From Lathyrus oleraceus (Eukaryota; Streptophyta; Magnoliopsida; Fabales; Fabaceae): DNA of 64,000 bases. Each line of letters begins with the position of its first letter. The stretch's first letter is position 1. The translations under genes were made by a program, and so were the position numbers. The stretch is taken from contig NC_066580.1 in assembly GCF_024323335.1 (NCBI RefSeq), positions 137,593,648 to 137,657,647 on the forward strand. The letters are read 5' to 3'. This document shows, one piece after another, positions 44,924-57,100 of the stretch. The notes under the pieces were generated by a model that was given only the letters and a program-made list of their open reading frames with translations, had not been told where the DNA came from and ran no database searches.

Positions 44924-47900
44924 TCTGTCAGAAGAGTAACTTGAACCACTTCTTCAGCCGTCCAGTTGTTGATAGACCCCCCTGGTGCACACGGGCGAAC
45001 CCAGTTGTCCAAATCACAATCACTGTCACAGTCTTCAATACCGGTCGCGGAGACGTCGCCATGATTCATCAGCCCAGCGCTGGTAAAGGTACTCGGACCC
45101 GCTTGACCATTCTGCTCTGCTCGGAGAGGCTCATAACCAACACCAAATTTGTCTTCTTTAACCGGCAAATCCACCATCTTGCCCCAGCCTTCAGTCTTGC
45201 CAGAATCAACAACCTCCTTAGCCTGCTTGTAAGAAGTAATTGAAGCACCTGGCTTCCTCTGTTCAGCGTACGCCACTTTCTCAAGAGCCACAGTCTCAAA
45301 TGCCTGGCATAAGGTTTCGTGGATCTCGCCATCCACCTCAACGTATTTGAACGAGGATAGATGACTCACCAGAATCTCTTCTTCACCGCACACAGTCACA
45401 ATCTGACCGTTCCAGACATACTTGAGCTTTTGATGGAGAGTCGACGAGACCGCCCCTGCTGCATGAATCCATGGACGCCCCAATAAACAACTATAGGCGG
45501 GCTGGATGTCCATAACATAGAAGATGATATCGAATACCTCAGGACCTATCTTCACAGGCAAGGTAACTTCCCCACACACAGAACGTTTGGATCCGTCGAA
45601 AGCACGAACGATCAGGTCACTGGGAGTAAGCACAAACCCTTCCACATCAATCTTCTTCAGAATCTGCTTAGGCAGCACATTCAGCGACGACCCAGTGTCT
45701 ACCAATACGTGAGACAACACTGCCCCTTTGCACTCCATGGTGATGTGCAAGGCTTTGTTATGGTTTCTCCCTTCAGGCGGTAAGTCCAAGTTGGTGAAAC
45801 CAACACCATGCCTGGTGCTCACATTGGCCATTACGCCCTCCAGTTGATTGACAGAAATCTCCTGAGGCACGTAAGCCAGATTCAACATCTTCAGCAAGGC
45901 ATTACGGTGTGCCTCAGAGCACATCAACAGTGAAAGTATAGAAATCTTGGACGGAGTTTGATTCAACTGGTCTACAATCTTGTAGTCACTCTTCTTGATT
46001 ATCTTCATAAACTCCTCCACGTCTTTCTCAAATGACCCCTCAGGCGCTTCTTTCTGGACAGGCTCTTCCTCAACCACAGCTTGCTTCCCCTTTGCTTTGG
46101 CGAGAGCTTCAGCATTATTGTCCCTCAAAGGCTGCGGTGCGAACAGACGACCGCTTCTGGTAAAACCTCCTGGACCCCCTACATTATCCACAGCCGGACC
46201 GACAGTTGTAGGAACTCTATTCGGTACACCAATTGTCACTGGAGCTTGATTCACTGGTCTCGTCTGACTCTCAGCCCTTCTGTAACTGCGATGAGCATTA
46301 TCATATTTCCACGGCACAGCTCTACTATTCTCACCAGCCTTTCTTCCAGACGCAGCGATAGTAGTTGGAACACTGATGGTTACAGGCACGGGAATGGTGA
46401 CTGGGGTACCATTTGCTGCAGGTGCACTGACGACCCTTGGTCCACGTTCTTCAGATGGTTTAAAGTAAATGGTGATAGTTGACGCTGTTCCACGATCCTT
46501 TACAGCCCTACTGAATTGCAAACAACCCTCATCCATCATACCCTGGATACCGGTCCTCAACTGGTCGCAACCATTCTCAGATTCTGCACAGCCCAAACAA
46601 TCTTCATCACAGCCCGGGTAGACACCCCCATTCAGCAGACGACCCTTTACGACTAGCAGAGAAGTCTGAACATCATCAACATTAACAACCAGATCTTCCG
46701 CTTCTTTCCCCTCAATATTGTTCACTCTATGCCCACCATGCTGAGGCATAGGATTGTTTACGACGTTGGGCACTGGAGCGAAGTTGATCGCCTTGGCATC
46801 GATCAAATCTTGAACCTTGTGCTGGAGAGCTCGACACTTCTCAGTATGGTGGCCTGGTGCCCCAGAATGAAAGTCACATCTAACATTAGCATCATAGCCG
46901 GGAGGCAGCACTGTAGGCGGAGCCATTGTACGCAACTCAATCATCCCCAACTTGAGTAGTTCGGGTAATAATTCTGTGTAAGACATGGGCAGAGGATCAA
47001 ATCTTCTATCAGCCTGCAATTTCTGTCTGGGCTGATAAGGACGTTGCTGTTGTTGTTGTTGTTGCGGTTGTTGAACTCTTGGTTGTTGTTGTTGACGAGG
47101 TTGAGGTGCCGGAATAGTCACTGCAGCTACTGGGCGATATTGATCTCTGTTAGCATTTGTTCTGTACACACCCCCTCTGTGCTGTACAGCATTGGTCTCT
47201 CCTTCTCTACGGCGAGGTGCCCCAGAGAAGGGTTTCTTTAATGAAGACGAGGAACCAACATCGTGGATCCTACCAGCTTTGATTAGACTCTCAGTCCTCT
47301 CTCCACAAATGACAACATCAGAAAAACTACCGAATGGGCAGCTTCCCATCCGGTCCATAAACACACCTTGAAGAGTACCGATAAACATGTCTGTCAACTC
47401 CCTCTCCAGCATAGGGGGTTGAACTCTAGCAGCCAGTTCACGCCACCTCTGAGCGTACTCCTTGAAGCTTTCATTGGATTTCTGACAAAGACTCTGCAGC
47501 TGAGTCCGGCTCGGTGCCATGTCCATGTTGTGTTTGTATTGCCTCAAGAAGGCCTCACCCAGATCTCTCCAGCATCGGATCGAATCTCTCTTCAATTCCA
47601 TGTACCAGTCCAAAGAAGCCCCAGATAGACTATCTTGGAAAAAATACATCCACATCTTTTCATCATCGGTATACGCAGAGATTTTCCTGTAGTAAGCCTG
47701 CACATGGGTGCGAGGGCAAGAAGTACCGTTGTATTTGTCGAATGACGGTGCTTTGAACTTGTGAGGGATTCTCAAACCTTCTACCAACCCCATATTAGTA
47801 ACATCAAAACCGAGAGAATTCTGACTTTCCATTGCACGGATCTTCTCAGCAAGAGCTTCAACTTTGCGGTCTCTCTCATTGACCCTTCCCAGAACGTCTT

Positions 47901-48261
47901 CGTCTTCACTGAGCAGAGAGAACATATCCTCTTGTCTGTCAACAATCGTAGCAGGATTACGGGCCGGAGCACGGACTACTCTGGCATTAGCGGCATCTGG
48001 GACAATAGGTTGACCGTTGATTCGAATACCCCCCAACTCATCACCTGCAGCATAGTTGTTGACGGGTACAGCAGCAGCAACATTGTTATCATTGATCGGG
48101 CCTCCCTCTGGCGGAGCATGGTTGATCGGTGGATTTGCAGCCTCTTGTCTCTGAACCATAGCTCGAAGTTCTTCTTGACCTTGCGCAACCCCTTGCATCA
48201 TATTCATAAACTGGGCCATGCTAGCCTTCATCTCAGCCAACTCAGCTTGAAATTGATCCAT
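44920..48261 (-). CDS. Gag-protease of element C (intact)
   Basis: 1113 codons. An N-terminal helical, probably coiled-coil part (MDQFQAELAEMKASMAQFMN) is followed by the capsid region at about residues 180-310 (HVQAYYRKISAY, MYFFQDSLSGASLDWYMELK, SFKEYAQRWRELAARVQPP, DMFIGTLQGVF). Then come a glutamine-rich linker near 395-420 and an unusual knuckle CX2HX5HX4C (CDFHSGAPGHHTEKC) instead of CX2CX4HX4C. A cysteine-rich stretch PGCDEDCLGCAESENGC is also present in element A. Protease is near residue 850 (HVLVDTGSSLNVLP, later YSCLLGRPWIH). The product forms the particle and processes the polyprotein. The frame also stays open upstream of the ATG, see 48262-48718. Confidence 0.95.
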   Translation of the reverse strand: MDQFQAELAEMKASMAQFMNMMQGVAQGQEELRAMVQRQEAANPPINHAPPEGGPINDNNVAAAVPVNNYAAGDELGGIRINGQPIVPDAANARVVRAPARNPATIVDRQEDMFSLLSEDEDVLGRVNERDRKVEALAEKIRAMESQNSLGFDVTNMGLVEGLRIPHKFKAPSFDKYNGTSCPRTHVQAYYRKISAYTDDEKMWMYFFQDSLSGASLDWYMELKRDSIRCWRDLGEAFLRQYKHNMDMAPSRTQLQSLCQKSNESFKEYAQRWRELAARVQPPMLERELTDMFIGTLQGVFMDRMGSCPFGSFSDVVICGERTESLIKAGRIHDVGSSSSLKKPFSGAPRRREGETNAVQHRGGVYRTNANRDQYRPVAAVTIPAPQPRQQQQPRVQQPQQQQQQQRPYQPRQKLQADRRFDPLPMSYTELLPELLKLGMIELRTMAPPTVLPPGYDANVRCDFHSGAPGHHTEKCRALQHKVQDLIDAKAINFAPVPNVVNNPMPQHGGHRVNNIEGKEAEDLVVNVDDVQTSLLVVKGRLLNGGVYPGCDEDCLGCAESENGCDQLRTGIQGMMDEGCLQFSRAVKDRGTASTITIYFKPSEERGPRVVSAPAANGTPVTIPVPVTISVPTTIAASGRKAGENSRAVPWKYDNAHRSYRRAESQTRPVNQAPVTIGVPNRVPTTVGPAVDNVGGPGGFTRSGRLFAPQPLRDNNAEALAKAKGKQAVVEEEPVQKEAPEGSFEKDVEEFMKIIKKSDYKIVDQLNQTPSKISILSLLMCSEAHRNALLKMLNLAYVPQEISVNQLEGVMANVSTRHGVGFTNLDLPPEGRNHNKALHITMECKGAVLSHVLVDTGSSLNVLPKQILKKIDVEGFVLTPSDLIVRAFDGSKRSVCGEVTLPVKIGPEVFDIIFYVMDIQPAYSCLLGRPWIHAAGAVSSTLHQKLKYVWNGQIVTVCGEEEILVSHLSSFKYVEVDGEIHETLCQAFETVALEKVAYAEQRKPGASITSYKQAKEVVDSGKTEGWGKMVDLPVKEDKFGVGYEPLRAEQNGQAGPSTFTSAGLMNHGDVSATGIEDCDSDCDLDNWVRPCAPGGSINNWTAEEVVQVTLLTE

Positions 48262-48718
48262 ACTTCTCTGTTGATTCAGTCTTGTTGAGTAGCGGTGCGG
48301 ACGTTGATCAGCTATCCTGCCTGAACAGGAACCAAGAGTGAGAAGTCACGATCAAGAACACCTGTTATGCAAAATGATATGAGTATGATGCTAATGATGC
48401 ATATGATGCACATGATATGCTCATTTCTCAGGCATTCAAAGAGCCTGACCCATCCTGAAAAGATGGCGACTTGCAGCAACAAGAGAGCAAAACAGATACA
48501 AGGAAATGCTGACATCCTTATACATACATAAGGGTAAAAGGCATACAACCAATGTCAACAGAATATCTGAATAAACAACGTACAAAGAAAAAGAATCCCA
48601 TCCAACAAGCCTGGAGGTGATTCTCAACAAAAAGATCCAAGAGATGGCCTACACGCAAATGAATCCCATCCAACAAGCCTGGAGGTGATTCCCAACAAAA
48701 TACAATCAGAGATACAAA
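48262..48718 (-). other. ORF1-gag spacer of element C, with candidate 3' splice site
   Basis: On the - strand the gag frame extends upstream of its ATG (RIADQRPHRYSTRLNQQRS) to a GTTCAG|G at about 48325-48330, matching element A. The remainder looks non-coding. A direct repeat gaatcccatccaacaagcct occurs at about 48592 and 48661. Confidence 0.5.
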
Positions 48719-50359
48719 CTAAGACAGACGGTCTTCCGGAATGAGGGTCTTCAGGTAATGGCACTGGTCGATCAACTGTGAGCATTCTGAACAATCTGGT
48801 AAAGGAGTGATCTTCTCTTTCAATTGTCTTCTCAGCTCCAAGACTTCTCCTCCAAGGTGGTCCTCTGATTTCTGTCCCAACTCCATCTCTTTCTTCAACT
48901 GAGCATCTTTGTCTCTGAGTTGCTTCTCCAAGTCTCTGATCTTCTTCTGATAACTGGCCTCAACCCTCTGCAGCCTCAAGCGCTCTCGGTGTTCTGCATC
49001 TAACATGCTCTCCATCTCCTCATATGATCTCTTCTTGCTCCGTGCTCTGCTAGCATCTTCTCCTTGCACTTCCCTGAGTTGATGGGCCAAGTGCAGCTTA
49101 TCAGCCTTAGCTTTGTATAGTTCCATCTGAGTGTCTTGCTCCTTCTCTCTCAAACGGCGATTCTCCATCAGGGCTTGCTTGTAGTGCTCCGCAGGCACAC
49201 TCTCAGCAAGGATCAAAGGTGGTTGCTCCTGCAACGGCTCCATCCTATCGTAGGGTAACAACAAAGTTTCTATTCTCTTCTTGACCCAATCAGTGTAATC
49301 AGGCATGGCTATGGCAAATTTCTTCCCTAGGACGGATCCGTCCTTCACACCAATAGACTTCCAAGCTCTCCCTATCTGCTCCAATCTAACAGGGTCATCC
49401 TTCTTCTCAAAACAAAAACTCTCAGCTATCTCAGCTTCAAGTGGTCTTTCACTCATAACAAACCCTAGCTGGCGAAGAGAAAGAACTGGGTTGTAATTGA
49501 TGCAACCTTTGGTCCCTATGAGTGGCACGCCCCGGAATTCTCCACAACTCAAGATAACATCTTTCACATCCATCCGGTACGACTGCCACCTGATGTCATA
49601 GGAGGTGAGTGACATGACCCTCTGAGTCCACTTAAGAGTGCTCTGGGTATCTACAAATGGTCCACTAGCTGGCAGAAGAGACATGAACCATTTGAACAGA
49701 AGAGGTAGACAGCACCTGATGGCTCCACCCTTACCATGCCTACTGTGAATAGCATAGTAAGTGTCTGCTAACAGGGTAGGGACTGGATTCCCTCCAATGA
49801 AGATACTGATAGCTGCATGGTCAACAAAATTCGGCATACTGGGAAATAGGACAATCCCATAGATCATGGTGGCAAGCTGTGCATGAAAAACTTCCCAATT
49901 CCCCCTCTCGGCTTCACATCTAGCTACCCTCAACAGAAACTTCAAAGGCAATCCTACAACATCCCCACTGGACTTCCAACTATCACTGACTTCCTTGATA
50001 CCCAAATGGAGAGCTCTGGCAACAACTCTGAAATCAACCTCCTTGGGCACATCCAAGAAAGGAACCTGATGCTGGATAGGAACACTCAACAGAATAGAAT
50101 ACTCCTCGAGAGTAGGTGCAAGCTGATAATCCTGGAAAGTGAAGCATCTGAGCTCTGGGTCATAAAACTGTAGTAGTGTCTGTAGAGGCACCGGATCCAC
50201 TACTGTCTTCAGCACTGTCAAGATATCTCCATACTGTCTAACGAAACTCTTCAGACGATCATCTGTCACAAAGCTACCCAACTCAATCAGTGAAGTCAAC
50301 GGCTCACGATGAAAGCTGTAGGAACAGGTCTTCCGCTTCGGCTCTGAGACTGTTGCCAT
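48719..50359 (-). CDS. ORF1 of element C (Ogre extra ORF, function unknown)
   Basis: 546 codons from ATG 50359 (MATVSEPKRKTCSYSFHREP). The frame extends upstream to 50548, but that part is a low-complexity lysine/arginine run read from a T-rich tract on the + strand and is not conserved in element A, so I prefer the internal start. Conserved with A: PLQTLLQFYDPELRCFTFQD, GNWEVFHAQLATMIYGIVLF, NPVPTLLADTYYAIH, LPLLFKWFM, INYNPVLSLRQLGF. The last 170 residues are highly charged and should form a long coiled coil (KKIRDLEKQLRDKDAQLKKE). No known catalytic motif is visible. No function is established for this protein to my knowledge. Confidence 0.9.
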   Translation of the reverse strand: MATVSEPKRKTCSYSFHREPLTSLIELGSFVTDDRLKSFVRQYGDILTVLKTVVDPVPLQTLLQFYDPELRCFTFQDYQLAPTLEEYSILLSVPIQHQVPFLDVPKEVDFRVVARALHLGIKEVSDSWKSSGDVVGLPLKFLLRVARCEAERGNWEVFHAQLATMIYGIVLFPSMPNFVDHAAISIFIGGNPVPTLLADTYYAIHSRHGKGGAIRCCLPLLFKWFMSLLPASGPFVDTQSTLKWTQRVMSLTSYDIRWQSYRMDVKDVILSCGEFRGVPLIGTKGCINYNPVLSLRQLGFVMSERPLEAEIAESFCFEKKDDPVRLEQIGRAWKSIGVKDGSVLGKKFAIAMPDYTDWVKKRIETLLLPYDRMEPLQEQPPLILAESVPAEHYKQALMENRRLREKEQDTQMELYKAKADKLHLAHQLREVQGEDASRARSKKRSYEEMESMLDAEHRERLRLQRVEASYQKKIRDLEKQLRDKDAQLKKEMELGQKSEDHLGGEVLELRRQLKEKITPLPDCSECSQLIDQCHYLKTLIPEDRLS

Positions 50360-51165
50360 CTCTATTAGTAGACAAGCTCTGGAATGTACCTGAGAAATGA
50401 TATGCATGCAGAGATTAGTTTTTTTTCTTCTCTTTTTTTTTCTTTTTTTTTTTTTGATTTTTTTTTCATTGCGTTTCTTTTGAAAAATAAATATGCTATG
50501 ATGCAAATGATGCAGACTGGACTGGCTGTTTGTGCAATCTCTGATCACTAGGTCGAAGCTTTAGTCAAAATCAGAACATAAATCCAACTTAAGGTCAACT
50601 GAACACTGTCTGAACACAAAGTCACCATCAGAATCAAGTCACCAACAGAACCGAGTCACCAACGGTACCTGTAATAATGAATAACCCTTCCCCACTCACG
50701 GGTGTAGTCTAGGCCAGGGTAAAGCTTGAGAGAAACGCAGCATAAATAACCTTCCGCAGAATACTGTCATATACACACCCGAAGTATGTAACGACAGCAT
50801 CCCACCAGGGTCTGAACTGCTCGTGATATCAATGTTCCGCTAAGTGGCGCCATACCACCCGCTTCCCATGAATCACTCTATTCCTAGGTATCCTAGATTG
50901 CACTCATGGTCTGGGTATTGGACCTTTTACCTCAACTGACTCTTCCCCCCCACACAGAGAGAAACAAACAACCAGCCAGGTGAACAGATGAATAAATGCA
51001 AACATTAATGCAAACATAAATGCAAACAATAGACAATGAATGCAAGCAGTAAATAATGAATGCAATAAATAAACACAGCACAAAGCAACCAAACCCTAAC
51101 CTAGAGAGCGCTAGGAGAGACTCGCTCAGGGAAGATGGACCAGCATAGGTCAACTTCTCTACCCA
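50360..51165 (-). other. 5' untranslated leader of element C
   Basis: Between PBS and ORF1. It contains a long T-rich run on the + strand at 50419-50468 (purine-rich in the element's RNA) and otherwise no recognisable feature. Confidence 0.7.
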
Positions 51166-51183
51166 TCCCCAGCAGAGTCGCCA
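51166..51183 (-). other. Primer binding site of element C
   Basis: - strand TGGCGACTCTGCTGGGGA, two bases from the LTR end at 51186; identical to element A's site. Confidence 0.9.
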
Positions 51184-51185
51184 GC

Positions 51186-54100
51186 TGTCGCATCACGCGA
51201 AAAACCGGCGGGAAAAGAAAGAACAACAGAGCCGCCACCGTGCGTTATTTATCCCAAAAGAGGGAAAGGAAACGCTCAGAGTAAACCTGGGAAAAGACAT
51301 GGTCTCGCGACCAAAGAGAATGGGTTCGGGAGTCGGTTATGCGAAGGGAAGGTATTAGCACCCCTACGCATCCGTAGTACTCTACGGGATCCACGCACAC
51401 TAGAAAGGAAAATTGGTTGCTAAACACTGCTCAAATATTCACACACACTGGCTGAAAGAAACGAAAGAGACTGACTGAAACTGAACTCGGCAGGATGTCG
51501 CATCCTGGGCCTACTTAGTCTATCAGGCATAGACATCAGAGTCAAAGTAGTTCGGACTGGGGAAACGACACATGCTCGCTAGGATATCGCATCCTATGCA
51601 TACGTATCTTCTCGGACGAGAGAAGAATCAGAGCATTCGTAGCTCGGCTGACACACACACAAACAAAACAAAACAAAGGCAAACGTGGAGCCCGACTGCC
51701 AATCGCTGGACTTATGTCAGCATCCGAACCTAAGCACACACACTGGAACCCGAATGCCACTCGATGGACCTACATCAGCTTCCAAGCACACAACAACACA
51801 ACAAGTTAATAGGGAGTCGGGGACTCGAGCCTATAACTGTCAAGCACACACTCAAACAGACAGACAACAAATTGCTAAGGAGTCAGGCACTCGAGCCTAG
51901 CAAATGTCAAACGACACACACAAAAAGGAAAAGGGCGCCCGGAGAGATCAGCTCAATCTCCTGCCTACATACTTCATCTGGTATGAAGATCAGGGCGATG
52001 TAGTTCCCCTACGCAGGGATAAAGGACTAGCCTAACCAGATAACAGAGGGAGACACAACTCTAGGGAGACTACGACTCGAGCCTAGATGTTGTCATGCAA
52101 AATCATCCCTAAGTTAAGGTTTCTAGCTAAATGGCACGCGGGCCGACCTATCCTAAGTATGGCTCACACTGGAAGCAAGCCACACACACTTAACTTGCAC
52201 AGGAAGCAAGCCAAGCAAAACCTACTTGCACAGGAAGCAAGTCTAAACTAATCCTAACTTGCACAGGAAGCAAGTCAAACTATCCTAACTTGCACAGGAA
52301 GCAAGTCAAACTATCCTAACTTGCACAGGAAGCAAGTCAAACAATCCTACCAGTGCAGATAGCACACGCTATACACAAACAAGTGGCTCAAACAAGGGTT
52401 AGGTTTTAGTCAAGGGGTCATATCAACCTCAACAAACAAACCTCTGGAATGGGGTGAATGTGCTCTTAACCTTGCCATTGAGGGGCTAAGGTGAAGCAGA
52501 TGAAAGGATGAAGTGAGGATGAGACCTCACAGCTCTTATCCCTGGTCTGGGAGAGCTCAAGACAAGAATGTGTGGGTTCAGAAAGTGGGAACCCTTCTAC
52601 ACATTTGAAACTGACTCAACTGTGCAATTGCACAAGATCTTGGGTTTGTATCTGCAATGCATCAACACAGTGGTGTGAGCAAAGCAGATGACACACTGAA
52701 TAGTGGGGGATAGATTGCATATCCCTACCTTCCACCAATTGCCTCTTCTCTTAGGAGGACTTTGACTCTATGCAGGGACAAAAGTAAACATCCACAAACA
52801 TTGCCTCTTAAGGAGGACTTCAGACAGTTGCCTGGCCAAGTAACAGACCAGGTCTTCCAGACTACATGAAGTAAAGGAGGCATACCTCAATGCAAATTGC
52901 TTATACAAGCAAAGCAAAGCAAAAAGTTCACAAGGAACTAAGCAACTAAAGCACCTGAAACAGTCAAGCAGATGTTAGTATGCAACTTCAAACAAAACAA
53001 ACAGAAACAGAAACCAACAGTCAATTGGAGGCACATGGATGTGCAAGGCACAAGGCTTATGGCATGTGAGCCAAGCCACCTACAAAACAAGGAGGTTAGG
53101 CAATGATACTTGGGTAAGCTCAATCAAAAGAATTGGTCTTAATGGCCATTTGATGGTCAACCTGAAATCACAAGCTCAAAGGTGAGTAACAGGACCACTA
53201 GGGCAAGCCTAGGGTCAAAAGTGAATGAGAAAGTCAAAACAGCAAGGGTTAGGTATCCAAAATCATGTTCAAACAATTAGGAAACAAAACCAATTGGGTT
53301 CACAGTCATATCAATCACTATCATCATTTCATGAACCATTTAGGTCAAAACATGGCAAACAGGAGCTCATAGAAGTCAACAGCAAGACTTGCATAAAAAA
53401 CAATCTAAACATTTTCCAAAAATCACCAAATAAATCATGATCAAACCTAACACATAGCATGGTAAGCATGTCAAATTTCAACCCATTTGGGCAAGTGGAA
53501 GGCAGTCAATGAAAATCAGAAAGACAAAGTCAATTTGAACATGCTCAATGAAGTCAACCAAACATGCATCAACTTAGAAAAATCATAAGTCTAGAATGGT
53601 GTATGATAAATGAATGGGACTAAAACCATGGCAAATATTAGGATGTCTAGTTATCTCATGCAAGATTTCATGTCCATCCAATAAAGTATGAGAATTTCAC
53701 AAATGAAATGGGAACATGTGTCACACAAAGTCAACCTTTGACTAGACAGGGAGGAAAAATCTCAAACAAATGGAAAATAGTTCAATTAAATCCAAGAAAA
53801 TTCACATGTGAACTAGGCATACAAGAGTAGGTTCATGCAAAATTTGAGGTCATTTGGATGTCAAGAAGCATGGCAATGAAAATCATGAAGTTGGTCATCA
53901 ATGGTGTGACACAAGTTGTCACACCCTAATTCAAAAAATCATATCTCACAAACCACAAATGATAAATTCACAAACTTTATACCAAAATCACCATGAAGGT
54001 GTCTAGTTTAAGCACAAAAAATTTGAGAGCCATTGGATACATTCTCATCATTTCACAATTGATTTGGCAAAGTGTACAAAATTTGGTCACATGTCACAAA

Positions 54101-57100
54101 CCCTAAGGCCATTTAAAAACCATCCATCCAAAAATTCTGGAAAAATAATGATAAAAAAGTAGAGATCATGATGAACACAACACAAAAAATCCCACTCAAT
54201 TTGGACCAAAAATGAGCAAGTTGTGAATTTTGGAAGATTGATGAAATTATTGAAGAAATTAATTGAATTTATATGGAGAAAATGGCATTTTGGTAAATAA
54301 CCCAGTCACTTATCAAAACGACCGTGTTTTGGTCCAGAAAATGAAATGTTTTGATTGGCTGGAGGGAGAAAAGTCATGCACACGAAAATGGACCAAAATC
54401 TGGGCAGATTTGGGATTAGGGTTCTTATCAAAAAATCGTGATTTCTCAATTCTTCCCCAAAGTGTCAATTAAGCATACCATTGTAAACATCAAACACCAT
54501 ACAACAACAATCCAAACCCTAATTTCATCAATTTGAACTATACAACAAGAAATCACAAGAAACATTTTCAAACATCAAACTTTATCTCATCATTTCTTCA
54601 TGGACAGGCAATCATTTTCAAAAAGGAAAGCAACATGATACTCAGCATTAAAAAAACTATTCAAAACATGTCTCAATTTTAGAAATGGTGGAAGTTGAAA
54701 ACTTACCAATTTGGAGGGCAGTTTGTGTTCTTGGTGTTGTTTTGTGATGCCTTGCCAAAACAGATGAGCCTTCAACTTGCCAATGATGGAAAATGATGAT
54801 GGTATGGCTCAAGGCATTTTGGAAGTACTTAGATCATGGACTGTCAAAGTTGAAAAATGCAAATGAGGTTTTGGTGCTGCTGGCAGTTGGTTTGTGCTTG
54901 ACAGGTTCTTTGGAGTTTGTCCAAACAAAATTCAAATGCAAATAGCCAAAGGTGATTTGGGAGGGTGTATGGTTTGAGCAATGGCCAAAGGTTGAATGCA
55001 GGGTTTGGGCAACTTTGATTGGTTATGTTGGTTTTGTTGGATGCTGCAGGGTTTAGGTCATGCTAGCAAGGTTTAGGAATGATGAGAAAATGGAGATGAA
55101 CCAAACTGTTATGGTTGGCAAAGCAGTGTTTAGAGTTAGGCAGGATTTTTGGCCAAAGCAAGGCAAGGTTGGTCTGTTTTAGTATTGTGGACAAGGTGAA
55201 TCAAGATTTTTCTGTTGCATAGTTGTGTTCTTTTGTTTGATGACAGCAAGATGCAAGTGGCAAGGTGGTTGTATTGGCAAGTGAGGTTTTGAAATGTTAC
55301 TGGTTTGGACAGTAGAAGTAATGTGCAAAGCAAGGGTTTTTTTTTGGTTGGAAAATGGATGATGGTCCTTTGTGGTCTGCTCCTTTGACAGTGAATGCAA
55401 GTGAGGGCAAGGTTGGCCTGTAGGTTTTTTCCTTGAGGGGTGGCTAAGGGTGTGTGTAGTTGGTCTTGGTGGAATTTGCTGTCTTTGCCAAATGAGAGGA
55501 TCAGTCTTTTTCAGTGCAGCAGCCAGGTAAGGGCATGTTTTGGCTATTTGGTGGTTTTTGCTGTCTGCAACTAGTGTTTTGGTTTTAACAGAAAAAAAGG
55601 TGAGGGAACAAGGTATCAATCAGAACAAGGTTTGTGTCCTTTGAAATTTCCTGGACAGCATGCCAAGAAAATCAATCCTTTGCCTCAGTGAAGTGGTTGG
55701 TCAGCTGTTATGTTGGTGGCTGCAATTTAGTTCAGAACGAGGGAAGGATAGTGAAAAACAAAGGCCAGTGTTTTTATTCTTTGAAGTTTGGACTGGTTTG
55801 GTAATTGTAAGTGAGATCATGTTTGAGAAAATGAATGCAGTTCTGTTGGCAATCTCATGGCTTGGCTTTGACAGGAAAATGATAAGGAAGAATGCTATCA
55901 AACAAAGCAGGGTTTTTGTCTCTTTAAGTTCTTTTGGACAGAATTTGAAAATGCCAAAAGTGAGGTAAGAGCATGATTTCTTTCTGCAGTGTGTTGGATT
56001 GATGCTGCTCTTCCTGGTTTATTTTGATGGCAGGTGAGTTTTTAGAATGCTGCAGGCAATTGACTTTTTTGTTAGCTCAGCTTAGTCTTGCTATCTTTGT
56101 TGACAGAAAAATCAGAATGCCAAAACCAAGATGATATTTTTTGCAGCCCCCCCCCCATCCTGTGGTATTGTGTAGCCTAAAAGATGACAGAACGAAACTG
56201 CACCCTTGCTGCTGTGTTGCTGTTGGCCAGTTCAAATCATGGCCTGGAGGTACAAGTATGGTATGTGACAGCCTTTGTATATGATGCAGTATATGGTGCA
56301 GTATGTGTGCAAGTTATGTGATAATACAAGTGTGGTATGGAGCAATTGCCAAGGCTTTTTCTCTTCTGCTGCAGTATGGTGCTCCTATTTCTAACAGGAT
56401 CTTCCCACTTTTGTGGAGGGAAATGCCAAGTGCCCAAATGAATGAATTTTCTCTTTGGCTTTTTGCTGCAACATGTTACTCATGACAGGAAAAAAAAAGG
56501 GAAAGCCATGCTGTTACTGTCTGGTTTTGACAGAAAAACATGGGCAACAATCTGCAATGTGGTGGTACAAGTATGGTTGCAAGAGGTATGGTTCATGAAT
56601 TGGACATGTCCTTTTTGCCAAAACTCAAGTGAGCAAGCATGGCTATGTGTACTTGTTGGTTGTTTGGCTGCACAATGAGGCTCACCATGACAGAAAAAAT
56701 GGTCAAGAATGCTGCATAATGCTGCTGGTACAAAGCATGGTTATGGAAAGCAAGGACAAGCATGGTGCAATGGTACTTTCCTTGTAATTCAAGCAACCAA
56801 GCAAGATTCACATGTTCTGCATAATTTGGCTTTGCAAACACACTTAAAATGATATTTATGAGCTGTTCCAATTGGCCAAATGTTGAAAAAATGCTTGAGT
56901 CAAAAAGTCAACTCTTGGTCAAACTTTGAATTTAAATGAAAAAGGTCCAAAAATGCCTTTTTGATTGGTAAGGTTTTAGGTCATGAAATTTATATTTTTG
57001 GAAAGAGGATGAAAAATGTGGCTTGCAGGAAAAAACCCCACCAAAATTGGCCAAACGGTTTGGGAGATATGGCCCTTTGAAGTTCGAGATTTTCTGAAAT

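Noticed and set aside
41653..48288. Long + strand open frames across pol and gag of element C (for example 41653-42258 and 47761-48288)
   Set aside because: Antisense shadows of well supported - strand genes.
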